A DNA stretch of 64,000 nucleotides from Rhipidocladum racemiflorum (taxonomy: Eukaryota; Streptophyta; Magnoliopsida; Poales; Poaceae). The position numbers and the translations under genes are program-made. The stretch is taken from contig CM070581.1 of the NCBI GenBank assembly GCA_036346355.1, forward strand, positions 44,225,849 to 44,289,848, read 5' to 3'. This document shows, in pieces, positions 24,501-35,616 of this stretch (its first letter is position 1; every line of letters begins with the position of its first letter). Below the pieces are notes generated by a model, which saw only the letters and a list, made by a program, of their open reading frames with translations, was not told where the DNA came from and did no database searches.

Positions 24501-24703
24501 AACCCTGTGCAACATTCAAGAACAAAACATATTGACATCAGATTTCACTTTCTTAGAGATCATGTTGAAAAAGGCAACATTGTGCTTCATCATGTGGATA
24601 TTGAACATCAATTGGCAGACATTTTCACAAAACCTTTGTCTTCTTCTCGTTTTGCTTTTATTCGGGGAGAACTTGGAATTGTTCATCCAATGGGATTGTT
24701 TTG
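21563..24703 (+). pseudogene. Copia pol: protease, integrase, RT, RNase H, frameshifted
   Basis: Protease: MDSGCSRHMSGDKNWF with the catalytic DSG. Integrase zinc part: HRRLGHVGFDHL...CSSCRHGK. Integrase core: VLVIVDDFSRYSWV, then the DNGTEFK site in a shifted frame near 22335 and VPQQNGVVERK near 22430. RT (22939-24048): ARLVAQGYTQIEGLDFDETF, YQMDVKSAFLNG, LYGLKQAPRAWYDRL and the active site YVDDI. RNase H: SLLYLNASRPDIQFVV, SSVAQSIIESEYVVIAS, CDNTSAICIAKNPVQHSRTK and ADIFTKPL before the stop near 24703. Order PR-INT-RT-RH is diagnostic of Ty1/copia. Frame changes near 22310, 22440, 22870, 24040, 24300 and 24440 make it non-functional. The 'AAPYAR' region reads FAPYAR where FAPVAR is usual. 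Confidence 0.9.
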
Positions 24704-25844
24704 AGGGGGAGTTTCTTTGCCAAGTTCTTTCACTTAATGAGCTCACTTTATCATATTTCTTTATATAATATATAATTGAGCTAATATATGATAATCTAAA
24801 TTGTCTCACTTGAACTAAGAATGACATTGCGGAATTCCCTGATCTGATTGCCTATAGCTAAATACTCTGTGATATCTTACTCTTCTAGGTTTGATATTGA
24901 ATCCTCTTGACAAATTTGGGCTATGAAGCAAGTGTGGTTTCAACTTTACTCTTTCATAAGACCATTTAATCATTTTTGCATGTTTATAATCAAAGAAAAA
25001 GAAAAAAGAAAAGGGAATAAAAAGGGGTGTTAAAAGCAAAAGCTTCAAGTTGTATGCTTCTGCATGCTTTCCTTAAAAAATAAGATGTATGCTTCAAGCA
25101 TGCCATTCCCTCAAAGATAAGATGTATGCTTCAAGCATGCCACTCCTAGAAAATAAAAGAAGTATGCTTCAAGCATGCCACATGCGATTTATTGTTTAAA
25201 GATTAAATTGGTCTACTAGATTGGAGTTGAAACTACTTGCTCGCCCTAAGTTGTTAGTTGCTTCAATTTTTAAAGCCTTGCTTTTTCTGCTAAGATCTTG
25301 CTTAGTACTTGGCTATAGTTGACTAAATTGAGGTTGAGATGCATGTCATTCCCTAACTTGTTAAAATCACTTCAAGATCATGTATTTTGCATATTATGTG
25401 ATATATAAGGTTATATGATCGAATGAGCTCATCTTTTTCTATCTTGGCACTCCCTTGTTTCTCCTTGTGAAATCTTTGCTACAGGAAAAATTTTGAACCT
25501 GTTCTCTCTCTTGTACTCTTGATGAATCCATTGTCAAAGGGGGAGAAATTTGGGAATCGTTGAAAAGTTTAAGGATAAAGGGGAAGAAGAAAAAGGGGGA
25601 GTTGTTTTTGGATTTTTGATTTTTTTTTGGAGAAGTTTGGAGATTTTTGGAATTTTTGGGTACATTGCACATTCACACACATTTTCCTTCTCAGGGGGAG
25701 ATTTTGTTTTGCATTTTGGTCAAAGGGGGAATTCTGTGTTTTCTTTTTGGTCCTTGATCCTTTGGATTTCAAAATCTTTTCTAAAGTGAATGCCAAATGT
25801 TCAATTCTAAGTGGTGTTGCCAATGTTTTCATCAAGGGGGAGAT
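24704..25844 (+). other. Copia 3' spacer with repeated AAGGGGGAG tracts
   Basis: Non-coding spacer between pol and the 3' LTR. Polypurine runs occur near 24703, 25537, 25592, 25693, 25722 and 25834; the last, directly before the LTR, is the functional PPT candidate. Three or four copies of a ~45-bp repeat centred on the palindromic TATGCTTCAAGCATGCC lie at 25040-25185. No env-like ORF was found. Confidence 0.7.
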
Positions 25845-27649
25845 TGCGAAATCATGTGCTGAAAAATTGGCTTAGAATTGAATTTGCAAATATGTTTGTT
25901 CATGTGTTTTGTCAATTTGACAAGAAGCAGTAAGTTTCGCTTTTGCGCCGGACCAAGATCTCAAGAAACAGTAAGTTTCCCATCTACGACGGACAAACTT
26001 TGTTGGTCTGTCGTGGACATGCTTTTGAACTCATTGAGCCAAACTCAATTTTCCTCAAAACCAGTAAGTTGTGCATGTACGACGGACAAAGTTTTTGGGT
26101 CTGTCGTGAACGTGTTTTTGAGCTCATGAGTCGAACTCAATCTTCCAAGAAACCAGTAAGTTTTGCATGTACGGCGGACAAACTTCTTTGGTCAGTCGTG
26201 AATGGCTTTTTGAGGTTTGATTTCGCATGTACGACGGACCGATTTTGTTTGTCCGTCGTGAACGTGTTTTCGCCAGAATGATTTCTTCTTGGAACCGAAA
26301 CTTTCACTTGTACAACGGACCGATTTTGTCTGTCCGTTTTTAATGTTTTTTTGAGTGATTTTTCATGTGTACGCCGGACCATATTTCCTTGTCCGTCGTG
26401 AATGCGTTTTTGCTGAATTAGGGTTTTGAGCAGAATTGTAATAATTTGAATTTGAGATTATGAAATTTGTGATGATTTCATGATGCTTCTCTTGAAGTGG
26501 ACTTTATGCAATGCTCATGTGAGTAGTTGCATGGATTGACATTGAGTCAAGTCATGGACTTGTGCTCGGATTTGTTTTGTGGTTTGTTCATGTGCAGGTA
26601 TTGCTCGAAGACGAATGTGGTCGATGACGGGACCGGAACTAGGTTCATGGAGGAACTGAGGTTCGGGACTAGGTTCAGGAGGAACCGAGGTCTTGGTGGT
26701 CAAGGATGTCATGCGGGACGTTCGGGCTAAGAGAATGGTGCACATGAAGAATGGTTAGTCACGTGAGAATGGCAGGAGGTCATTCGCGTGCAAAGTGTTA
26801 GTCACGTGAGTATGGCAGGTGGCCATACGCGTGCAAAGTGTTAGTCACGTGAGTATGGTAGGGTTGCCATACACGTGCAAGAGTTGTACTCGGCCAAAGT
26901 TGGGCCAAGTAGAGTTGTGTTGGATACTGATTCCTTCTAGGGAATAGGAATCGTATTCGTAACTCCTTGTGGGTTGGTGCTTTAAATAGGTGGGGTCTCC
27001 TGTTGAAAGGCACCAAGTAGAGCTGAGCGCATCAAGCTTTGAGCTTGGTTTTAGGGTTTGTACTCTTTTGATGAGAGTATTTTAGACAAGAAATAAAGAT
27101 CAATTCTTCCAAGATTTTTATGCGTGCTACAAGAACCACGTCGCTACAGTGTTTTCTGTTTTGGTTCTTGTTTGCATGCTTGTTCTAATTCTAGATTGGT
27201 TTTTAATCGTTGAGTTTCATCTTGATTTGATCCATCAAAAACCGTTCTAGGGTATTGATCTAGTGTTTCTCAAAGTCTATTTGATCAATCTTTTGTCGTT
27301 CTTGTTTAATCTTGAAGTTTTGATTAGATTGATTCTCGTCAAGTTCTGGATCAGCAAGCTTGCAAAGCTCATAACTTTTGATCCGTAAGTCCGATCGAGC
27401 TGATTCTTTTTGGGGTCGATTCGTATTGGAATCTAGTTTCTCGTGTCCAAATTTCAGATTGTTTGGACGGTTGGATCTCTGAGAATTCGCGTTTTACCGA
27501 ACCTTTGTCATTCTGTTTTTGTCGAAAACGAGGGAATTATTTGGTTCTGTTTTGGGGTGAACTTTTAATAGATCAAGAATTTGGTTTTAGCTTCCATACA
27601 ATCATTCACCCCCCCTCTGATTGCTATATTCGTATACTTCGATCCTACA
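25845..27649 (+). repeat. 3' LTR of the copia element
   Basis: Nearly identical to the 5' LTR, including the hairpin series, the CACGTG repeats and the TATA-like box near 26985. Differences are mostly single bases and 1-3-bp indels (for example near 26896 and 27120). It ends CCTACA followed by the GATTA duplication. Confidence 0.95.
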
Positions 27650-28631
27650 GATTAAGTTGCTAATAACGTACCTGTGGGACCTCGGGGTGTCAACTATACC
27701 TTCTGTGTAGTTGTACGGGGGAGCGTACCGGGGCTGCGGCCAGGTACCCATCTAACGGTGGATTGGCCTAAACTTCGCCTTCGCTAAGGGAAGGGTTAGT
27801 GTGCAATCACCGGGGAGGACCACTTGTGTTGTTAGAAGTTTCCGAAAGACTTTGTTACGGACACTCACCTTTGTGGTGTTTGGCTGTATCTTATGGGTAA
27901 AGTGCATAACCTCTGCAGAGTGTAAAATCTATTCGAATAGCCATGTCCGCGGCATTGGACATTGCTCGGGAATTACAGTTAAGGGTTAGACTTTCTTGAA
28001 AATGACTTGGACTTGAACGGTTTGGTTTGGTTTAATAATGATGTTGATGGAAATGTGGATTAGGAATGGAAAAGATGTTTATTTAACTCCTGGAAAAGTT
28101 ATTGTTCTTAAACTCGTTTTTACTGCTTTTGAATCTACTTATGTTACTTGTCAAATGCCGTTTTACTTCAATTATACCCTGAGCTACACCTTTGTACTAA
28201 GCCATACATGTAGTATATTAGTTTGCATTCTGTGCATGACTTGCTGAGTACCAAGTACTTACCCTTGCCACAATACAACATCAGTTGAAGAAGAGTCTAC
28301 ACCAGCTTTGGAGGAGGAGCTCCAAGAGGAACCGTCTATCTAGGGAGCGAGCCCAGTCAGTTGTCTGTGGTATACTGGATGGCGCCACGAAGTTATCTCA
28401 TTTTTCGCTGGTGTTATTTCTCTTTTATTAAGTTTTTGCCCTGCGTAGTGTATATTTGTAACTTGACCTTAAGGTTGAGCAACCAGTTTTGGTTAACTAA
28501 TTAAAGTACCATATTATTCGTTGAGTATGCTGTGATATTTACCAATGTTGAGACTGTGTGCACTAGCGTGATCCTGGACTAGTGCGGAATACACAGAGGG
28601 TCCAATTTGCAAATTCGGGTCCCGACAGAGG

Positions 28632-28643
28632 TGGTATCAGAGC
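28632..28643 (+). other. Primer binding site of gypsy copy B
   Basis: TGGTATCAGAGC a few bases after the LTR end CCCGACA. It shows that the downstream gag belongs to this LTR. Confidence 0.85.
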
Positions 28644-28843
28644 CATACTGACTGTAGGCTCACCCATAGTTAGATTGGTCGTAGTGAGGATAAAACCTAT
28701 TTTCTAAAGATAAAATTTGTCAAGATAATGAATGAATTCTCGACTTACCCCTTTCTTTCTTGTTCATACCCCTTGCTGAGTTCTTTTTGTCTTCCACTTC
28801 GATTTTAAAAATGTTGCGTTCTTACGCGAGCGTCTTTTGACAG

Positions 28844-29608
28844 ATGATGATGAAGAACAACTACGCCGAGCATGAAGGTGGCTACGCTGCCGAGTTGTGG
28901 CGTATGCTTCAGTTTCTTGGAGGTTTTGAGAGACCGCTCTACCGATGGACTACACTCGTGCTGGCAGGACTGGTCGTAGGATGGGACGTCAGGATCACGG
29001 TGTATGCCCGAGAGAAGACGAAGTTCAGCCGCCCTTTCCACTTCACCGCCAGGAGGTCTACCTTTGAGATGGGAATCCAGGAGGTGTCGCGTCGAGCGAT
29101 GCAGTAGATCGCTCGCACTTACTCCAGGGAGCTGAAAGGCACAGTATTCCGTCACCACCCACGCCGAGACAGCAGAGCTCAGCGGAAGCCGATAGAAGAT
29201 GAGGATGCTACCGTCACACACTTAGCCAGATTCGTCGCCGACCAGGAGGAGCTTATCGATGACACAGTTCAGGAGTTGAAGAAGGCTCGCGAGCAGGTCG
29301 AGGAAGAGAAAAAGCATTTAGAGAATGCTCGTGAGTACGTCGCCTATGCTGCAGAAAGGATCGCAGAGCTGGAGACCGCACTGTATGGATAGGGCCCCGA
29401 TCCAGTGTTGGAGTTGGACGCCCCAGAGCCAGAGGAGGACCCAGAAGAGGCTCCACCTGCACTCGCACCGCAGCCACAGCACCAGCCAGATCCTGAGCCA
29501 GAGGAGGACGCCGCGTCATCAACCATAGCTGCAGTCGCAGGGCATGGAGATTGTTTCGCGCCTATGCCGCCGCACCCGCCCCGAGGCGGTGGGGGTTTTC
29601 TCAACGAG
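28844..29608 (+). pseudogene. Extra ORF upstream of gag, gypsy copy B
   Basis: Between the PBS and gag. Frames give an N-terminal part (MMMKNNYAEHEGGYAAELW), then GIQEVSRRAMQ and a stop, then a charged helix-rich region (KKAREQVEEEKKHLENARE, likely coiled coil), another stop, and an acidic Pro/Glu-rich C-terminus. The minus-strand ORF at 38815-39273 in copy C is its homologue and is open across the same region. Large rice gypsy families of the RIRE3/RIRE8 type carry an extra ORF before gag, from memory. Its function is unknown. Two stops inactivate this copy. Confidence 0.6.
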
Positions 29609-29893
29609 TGAGCGTAGGTTTTGAAGTTGAGACTCCTTCGTCGAGTCGCGTTATAGTATAAGAGTCACCCCTTTAGGCGTTAGACTCTAGTAAGAGTCGA
29701 TTTGGATTTTCATTGCTTGTTGAGTGTGCAGTATGTGTTGCAAGGCCTTTAGGCATTGTAAGCAACCATACCAAGTTATTATTATTAAATAATAAAGTTG
29801 GATTTTTGAGTTACACTTTTCCCGCGTAAGTTTCCCTACTCTCTTGTCTATTCTTATTCCCTCTCATCTCTGAAACATTGGAGCAATCGACAG

Positions 29894-30225
29894 ATGGTGA
29901 ACACCCGCGGAAACCTTGGATGCAATGGAAGTGGTTCTCGCCCAGGTGGGAACCCTAATAATGGAGCACCTGCACCCCAGCCAGCACCGCCAGTTGACAT
30001 GCAAAATTTTAGGGCTTTTCTTGCCGCACAGATCCAGTTGATGCATGCAATGATGCAGCAGATGCAACAGACACGCCACGCCATCGCTAATCGTAATAAT
30101 CAAGTCAATCGTGACAATGCCGAATTCAAGATCGCCGAGTTCATGAGGACTCATCCACCCACTTTCTCTGGGAATGCCAATCCGTTGGAGGCCGATGATT
30201 GGCTAAGGTCAATAGAAAAGGAAGC
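29894..30225 (+). pseudogene. Gypsy gag N-terminus, copy B, truncated
   Basis: MVNTRGNLGCNGSGSRPGG..., a Gln/Met-rich stretch, then AEFMRTHPPTFSGNANPLEA and DDWLRSIEKE, the conserved start of the Tekay-type gag domain. The homology stops abruptly at about 30225, where a minus-strand gypsy fragment of another lineage begins. No zinc knuckle or protease is present. Confidence 0.8.
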
Positions 30226-33200
30226 TACGGGGTCGCTGCGCTCCATCCCTTTCCACCGTTAGGACTGCACTTATTGCCTACGGGGTCGCTGCCAAATATA
30301 GTAGCAAGGCTTCCCCTGGTTTTGGTGTGGTCAGGATGGGTGGTCTAGACAGGTATTATTTGAGCTCTTCGAAAGAATAGTTTGCTTATTCTGTCCATGT
30401 GAAACCATCGTGCTTTCGAAGTGCCTTGAAGAAAGGTAGTCCACGCTCTCCTAACGGGGAAATGAAGCGACTTAGGGGCGCCATTCGTCTAATCAGGGCT
30501 TGGACCACCCTTACATAGCTAGGTGATCGCATGCTTTCGATAGCTTCAATTTTTTCTAGGTTTGCCCCGATGCCTTGTGGACCGACCATGTAGCCAAGCA
30601 CCTTGCCCGCCCTTACACCGAAGACACATTTTTCTGGATTAAGCTTTATTCGATGTCTGTTGAGGTTATGAAAGGTTTCCTCAAGGTCACAGATGTGACT
30701 CGAGGTGGCTTACTTTTGACCAGTATGTCATCCACATAGAACTCCAGATTACGACCTATTTGGTCCGAGAAGGTTTTCTGCATGAGACGTTGGAAGGTTG
30801 CTCCAGCGTTCCTGCGACCGAAAGACATGGTCGTGTAGCAGAAAGTGCCAAACGAGGTAATGAAGGAAGTCTTCTCTTCATCTTTAAGTGATATGCCGAT
30901 CTAGTGGTAGCCCGAATAGACATCTAAAAAGCTCATCACCTAGGACTACACTGTCACGTCGACCAACTGGTCTATGCGGGGCAGTGGGAAATTATCCTTC
31001 GGGCAGGCGGCATTCAGGCCCGTATGGTCAACACACATACGCCATTTGCCCCCTTCTTTTTGATAATAACCGGATTCGATAGCCATTTCGAATGCTCGAC
31101 TTTCCGAATGAAGCCAGCTTTGATGAGCTTGTCGAGTTCCTCCCAGATGATAACTTGCTTTTTCAGGGAGAAATGCGGTTTCTTGTCAGGCCGAATCGCT
31201 AGCCTATGCTCAATAACTTCCCTTGGGACTTTGGGCATGTTGGACAGTTCCCAGGCGAACACATCCGCATTCTTCCAGAGGAAAGTCGCGAGCTCAAGTT
31301 CCTATTTAGGATCTAAGGAAGATCCTAAATGCACGACCTTGGTCGGCTCCGCGTTGCTCAGCAGCACCACCTTGGTCTCTCCTCCGGGCTGGAGGGCAAC
31401 TTTTGGCCTGGAATTCTTCGGCTCTTGGTCGGGTCCACAATGAGGCAATTGCCCGACCATGTCTAGTGCCTTCTCATTGCAGTTCAGGGCCACCTTTTGG
31501 TTTCCTTTTACGGTGATTACACTGCCTAGACCGGGAATCTTCAAGCACTAGTACCCATGATGAGTAGTAGCCATGAACTTGGCAAGAGCCGGTCTGCCAA
31601 GGATGGCATTGTAGGCTGACTCGAAATTGACCACCTCGAAGGTGATCATTTCTGTCTGGAAATTGCTCGAACTCCTGAACGTGACCGGCAAAATGACTCT
31701 GACGAAGAGGCTTGGCCAAGGTGGCCAAGACAATCCCGTAGAAGGGGACCACTATGCTCTTGATTTTGGATCGAGGGACCTGCATCTCGTCCAAAACCTT
31801 GGCAGATATGAGGCTAAGGAGCCCCCAAATATTACCGCAATATGATTGCGAGGCTCCTGATAGTCCATATCTTCTTCGTTGTCGGTGGGTTTTTTGCCCT
31901 TACTGTTCCCACCTTGCTCGTGGAGCCCTCCAAGCCAGATTGAGGTTGGAGTTTGCCCTCGTCCAGCATTTTCTTCCACTAGACCGCCTCATCGGCGTTG
32001 GCGTACTGATCGGCCATGCAGAACATCTCGCTGGCCATTAGATCAGGATGAATCTCCCGATCTTGTGTGAAGCGGATGTCTCGGATCCCGAACTTGAAAG
32101 CACGGATGATCGCTTCGTCCGAAACATTCAGGATTGAGTTCCGCACCTGGATGAACCTTTGGATGAACTGTCACAAAGACTCACCTTCTGTCTGGATCAG
32201 GCGCTCGATATCGCGCTCTTTGTCCGGACAGATGTAGCAACTTTGGAAGTTTACCCTGAGTGCACTGCTGAGCTGCCTCCAGGAGAGAATTGACCCTTCC
32301 TTCTGATTGAAGAGCTAGGTCCGAGTAGCTCTATCGAGCACTGTAGGTAGGAAGTTTGCCATAACTCCCTCATCACCTCCAGCTACTAGAATCGCAATGG
32401 TGTAGATGGAGAGAAATTCATCCGGGTTCTGAGTCCCGTTGAGCCTCTCGATGTGGCTAGGCTTGAACTTGCTTGGCCATGAAACATTACGAAGAGGTGC
32501 CGCAAAAGGCCGACATCTGAAAACTGGGGCGTCGTAAGGGTCTCTTCGGTCATGATGATCATGGTGATCATCGCTATACCATCTTCCGACACGTGGGCCA
32601 AGGTGAGAGAAAACTTCTCGATGCCGGTGTGACGAGATCGATTTGAGGTAGAATGCTGGGTTTGCCTGTGACCATGAAGACCATACCTTTGATTCCACGA
32701 GGTTCCTCGGGAATCTCTCAAAGTATCCTCGTGGTACTGATCATACCTCCCACGGCCTTCCCGAGCAAGGCTTCGAGAATCACCGTGATGGGAGCGAATA
32801 GGGGTGTGATGGCGATATTCTCGGGAAATACTCCAGGGCTCTTCGTCATGAGGTGACCTTGGAATCTTCAAGTCAACGGCGAGCTTTTCCAGGTCTTCAG
32901 CTATGACCGTGCCCATCGCCTCCAGATCCACCTGTTTGGGAAACTTCCGAAGATCATGCACGACCGTCGCTAGAGCTTGCAACCGCTCCCCGCTCTAAGG
33001 AACAAGAGGAGGCGAGTTTGGCTGACGGTCGCGCATGTGCTCTGGTGTGCGAAACCCGTGGGAATTATCGTGAGCTGGAGTTTCATTCCTAGAGCTCAGT
33101 CTGTCATGAGCTTGACGACGGATGCTCGCCAAGCTCCTATTTAATGACGCTTCCAAGTGGTTTCTGGCGGCTTCATAACGGCGATGACCGGTAGCCCCTG

Positions 33201-33294
33201 GGGATTCAACCTCAAGGTCTTCTTCTTCTCCCGTCATATTGACATCAGAAGAATGTGTGGATCGTGAATGCGATATCATGGTGTCCCCTCGCAA
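30226..33294 (-). pseudogene. Truncated Tat/RIRE2-type gypsy gag-pol
   Basis: Minus strand, in order: gag N-terminus (33294-32995); gag (32982-32050) with PSKFKPSHIERLNGTQNPDE and VIAEDLEKLAVDLK; protease region (about 31800-31480; AYNAILGRPALAKFMAT); RT N-terminus (31262-31014; VIEHRLAIRPDKKPHFS); RT core (30828-30646; MSFGRRNAGATFQRLMQKTF and YVDDILVKS); RT thumb (30601-30386; GPQGIGANLEKIEAI); and the start of RNase H (to about 30226; PKPGEALLLYLAA). Stops and frameshifts are frequent. The NAGATFQRLM/YVDDI combination is typical of the Tat lineage (RIRE2, Retand). Integrase and both LTRs are missing. Confidence 0.85.
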
Positions 33295-34977
33295 CGCAGT
33301 CTCATTATCAGGCTCAAAGTGATTCGGGATGTTCAGACCATCGTAGAGTCCATCGTACTCCTAATCATCTGTGAGGGTATCGCGCTGAAAGCGAAGATAC
33401 TGCTCTCGTGCTGCAGACACCGGGGAAAGACTCCCGGGTTCAGTGTGACCCTTTGGGCCAATAACACCGGCTATGCTTCTTTGACGTAATACACGTCATC
33501 ATCCTCGGCGCCACCAAAGGCGTAGAGGTCTTGAGTATCCTGAGAATTGGGCATCTTCAGGGATTCTTCACGAATTGAGTATCCTGAATATCCTGAGAGT
33601 TGATGTTTATGTGTATGGTTATGGTTATGCAAATGTTAGAAACAAATGAAGTTGCATCTTAAGTATGATTATTGCATTTGTGCATTCATGATGGAAGAGG
33701 TGTCCCATGCTGATGCGAGCCTCTGTGCTCACACGTAGTGAGCACGAAAGACCTACCTCGTAGTTCCATCCACAGTTGTGAATGGGAACGAGTCAGTAAA
33801 AGTAGGTCCCTCCACGGGATGGAAGGGAATGAGAGGGTGCACACCGACGGGTGTGCACTCAGCAATACCGGTATGTGCTAAGAAAAGGTGCATTTTATGA
33901 GCACGCATTATGCATTACATAAATGAGATTGTGAATGAAGATTCAATGAGATCTTTCTCTCGCATGGTTAAAGTCATAAAGTTTGTATATATGTGTGTTA
34001 CATGTTTATGCCTTGTTTCCCGTTGCAATACACTTTGCTGAGTGATGAACTCACGCTTGTTGTTAATTGTTTTTTTAGGTACAATAAAAGGGAAATAGAA
34101 CCACCACTTCACTTAGCGTCATTTCACTAGTCGAATTCATATATGATCCACTTTGGTGTTGCTTTATTTATTTGAACTATGTTGTGGTTTATGTCGTGTT
34201 GATCACTATGGTTAAATATTCAATTCGTAGTCGATCATTTGAGGTTTAAATTTATATTCTTGACATGAGATGGTTCTGAATTCTTCGATTTACATTATTG
34301 ACGTTAACTTCTATTATTCTGTTGTGCTATGAATTTATTGTTGATGCTTAAAACCATGCTAAAGATATTACTTGCTGCCGAAATTTTGTTTAAATAATTA
34401 GTGTAGCTGCTATAATTTAGTATCATTATTGCTATTTGATTGTTAGTGTTGCTCGTTGTGATGACATTCTGGGCACAATAGGTGCCGGGGTGTTATATAG
34501 CCCTACTCCAGTGGTTTTGCTATTGCTGTGGAATTCGTACAGAGAGGTTCGAGTGTGTCCGTGTTGTTTTCTGCATGTCGTCGATCTGTTTACGCGTGAC
34601 CGATCCCTTATCAATTTATCTGAATGGTACTTATAGTTTACAAAATTTCTATCATAACTGCAACCGAAATAATGCGCACTTGACTGCATTAACTGTGACT
34701 GCAATTGAAGCCTTGATTCTTGACACGTTCCCATCGTGGGCGTAACAGCCCCAGATCGTGGCGTAATTATCGCTATTAAGCGTTATAGAGCGAACATGAT
34801 CTTCCGACTATGCTCGAGGGGCTTCCCAGCTCTGACCGATGTTTTCGAGCTCTCATGTTGGTGGGTGAGCCTAGGCCGAGCATGGGTGTTCGCGACCGAG
34901 CATGGATGCTCGTGGCCGAGCTCTGAGCCTAGTCCGGTCGGGCGGACTAGCCGAGGGCCCTCCTTGGGAATGCCATC
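33295..34977. mobile_element. Remnants of gypsy leader and LTR sequence
   Basis: 33295-33560 probably is the leader of the Tat-type element. 33600-34500 is AT-rich with a GTGCACTCAGCAATACCGG / TTGCTGAGTGATGAACTCAC style typical of other gypsy LTRs. 34780-34977 is GC-rich with repeated CCGAGCATGG-like motifs, as in RIRE2-type LTRs, and continues beyond the MITE at 35272. No gene is supported. Boundaries are not visible. Confidence 0.4.
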
Positions 34978-34980
34978 TAA

Positions 34981-35268
34981 GAGCATCTCCAAGAGAGGGC
35001 CCTAAAAATGAGCCTTAAATTTTAATTTAGGACCCCAACTAATTAGATTTAGGGCTCCAATGAAATATTTACTCCAGCAATTAGGCCCTAAAACTCAATG
35101 AAGATAGGGCTCAATCACAGAGTTGCTAAATATAGCTACTCTCCCATGGGCCCTAAAACAATTTGATAAATTTTAATAATTTAGGGTCCTTGCTGGAGTT
35201 GATCTTTTCCCCTAAAAGCCCTATAATTCAAGTTATGACCATATTTAGGGCTTCTCTTGGAGATGCTC
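34981..35268. mobile_element. Tourist-like (PIF/Harbinger) MITE, 288 bp
   Basis: Termini GAGCATCTCCAAGAGA and its complement TCTCTTGGAGATGCTC (one mismatch) are flanked by TAA at 34978-34980 and 35269-35271. It is AT-rich inside and carries GGGCCCTAAAA motifs. GAGCATCTCCAA ends with a 3-bp TWA duplication are typical of PIF/Harbinger MITEs in grasses. It sits in LTR-like sequence that resumes as GGGAGTATATGGTCGG. Confidence 0.85.
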
Positions 35269-35479
35269 TAAGGGAGTATATGGTCGGCCAAAACTTGCTG
35301 CCAGGATATGATAGTCTTTATGGAGATTTATGTGATCCCGGACAATTTCATTAAAACAAATAGCTTATTTCTTTTTGAGCTCAACTTAAAATGCGAAAAA
35401 GAAGGCAAGTGGAACTCAAGCGGCTCATGAGGCTGGAGCCTTTTTCTTCGTAGATGGGCGTGGCTTGAGCCGTGCAGAC

Positions 35480-35616
35480 CCAAACTTGCCTATTCCGCGC
35501 TTAAGCGGGTAAACAGCAGCGATCGCATTCCGGACCTCCATTTCCTCCCCTTCCCCGACATCCTCGGCTCGCACGATCTCCATCGACGCTTCCCTCGCGT
35601 GCTGCCTCCATCTCCA
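35480..35616 (+). other. Candidate 5'-UTR first exon of the LEA_2 gene
   Basis: GC- and CT-rich sequence (CCTCCCCTTCCCCGACATCC) ending CATCTCCAG before GTAACC, a strong donor. It has no long ORF and looks like a grass 5'-UTR exon followed by a TG-rich 5'-UTR intron. The next good acceptor on this strand in host-like sequence is TATCGCAG at 47246, just before the LEA_2 start codon. Linking the two is inference. Other possibilities are an unrelated gene's first exon or an LTR remnant. Confidence 0.35.

Larger units (their letters stand above)
17499..27649 (+). mobile_element. Complete SIRE/Maximus-type copia retrotransposon, 10,151 bp
   Basis: LTRs begin TGCGAAATCATG and end GATCCTACA; the 5' LTR is 17499-19301 (1,803 bp) and the 3' LTR 25845-27649 (1,805 bp). 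They differ only at scattered sites, so insertion is recent. The target duplication GATTA is at 17494-17498 and 27650-27654. A PBS lies two bases after the 5' LTR and a polypurine tract directly before the 3' LTR. Gag and pol are present but frameshifted. The long LTRs, the gag type and repeated AAGGGGGAG motifs downstream of pol fit the SIRE/Maximus lineage. It sits inside the LTR of gypsy copy B. Confidence 0.95.
16856..28343 (+). other. Putative spliced acidic reading frame inside LTR copy B
   Basis: Exon-like segment 1 (16856-16940) encodes VDVEVPEGFEGEVL...QEQVLFE and ends GAAG before GCAAGT, a GC-AG-type donor. Segment 2 (28285-28343) follows an acceptor-like CATCAG and encodes EEESTPALEEELQEEPSI then a stop. 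Joining them keeps the frame, with Val at the junction. The intron would be about 1,188 nt once the copia insertion is removed; the same model in copy C gives 1,191 nt. Among copies A, B and C many differences in segment 1 are at third codon positions. Upstream exons and the true start are not identified, and no family is recognised. Unspliced, the frame ends shortly after the donor. Confidence 0.35.
14836..28627 (+). mobile_element. Full Tekay-type gypsy LTR (copy B), split by a copia insertion
   Basis: Begins TGTAACACCCC after a polypurine tract and ends GGGTCCCGACA just before a PBS. Removing the copia element and one GATTA duplication leaves about 3,636 bp. Blocks in order: AT-rich start; GC-rich block with CTATTTAATGCG (TATA-like, about 15497); multiple ATCCAACGG motifs; a cluster of TGACGTCA and ACGTGTCA motifs (16190-16470); a conserved small exon-like frame (16856-16940); then, beyond the copia insert, the 3' part. 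The LTR has internal sequence on both sides (pol before, gag after), which is not the arrangement of a single element. ORFs in the GC-rich block (15256-16508) look like chance frames. Confidence 0.85.

Noticed and set aside
25439..25875. ORFs in the copia spacer as an env-like gene
   Set aside because: Phe/Lys-rich short frames with no signal peptide or transmembrane pattern that persists; they overlap on both strands.
29253..29604. Gly/Ser- and Pro-rich minus-strand ORFs
   Set aside because: Shadows of the acidic, Pro/Glu-rich end of the plus-strand extra ORF.
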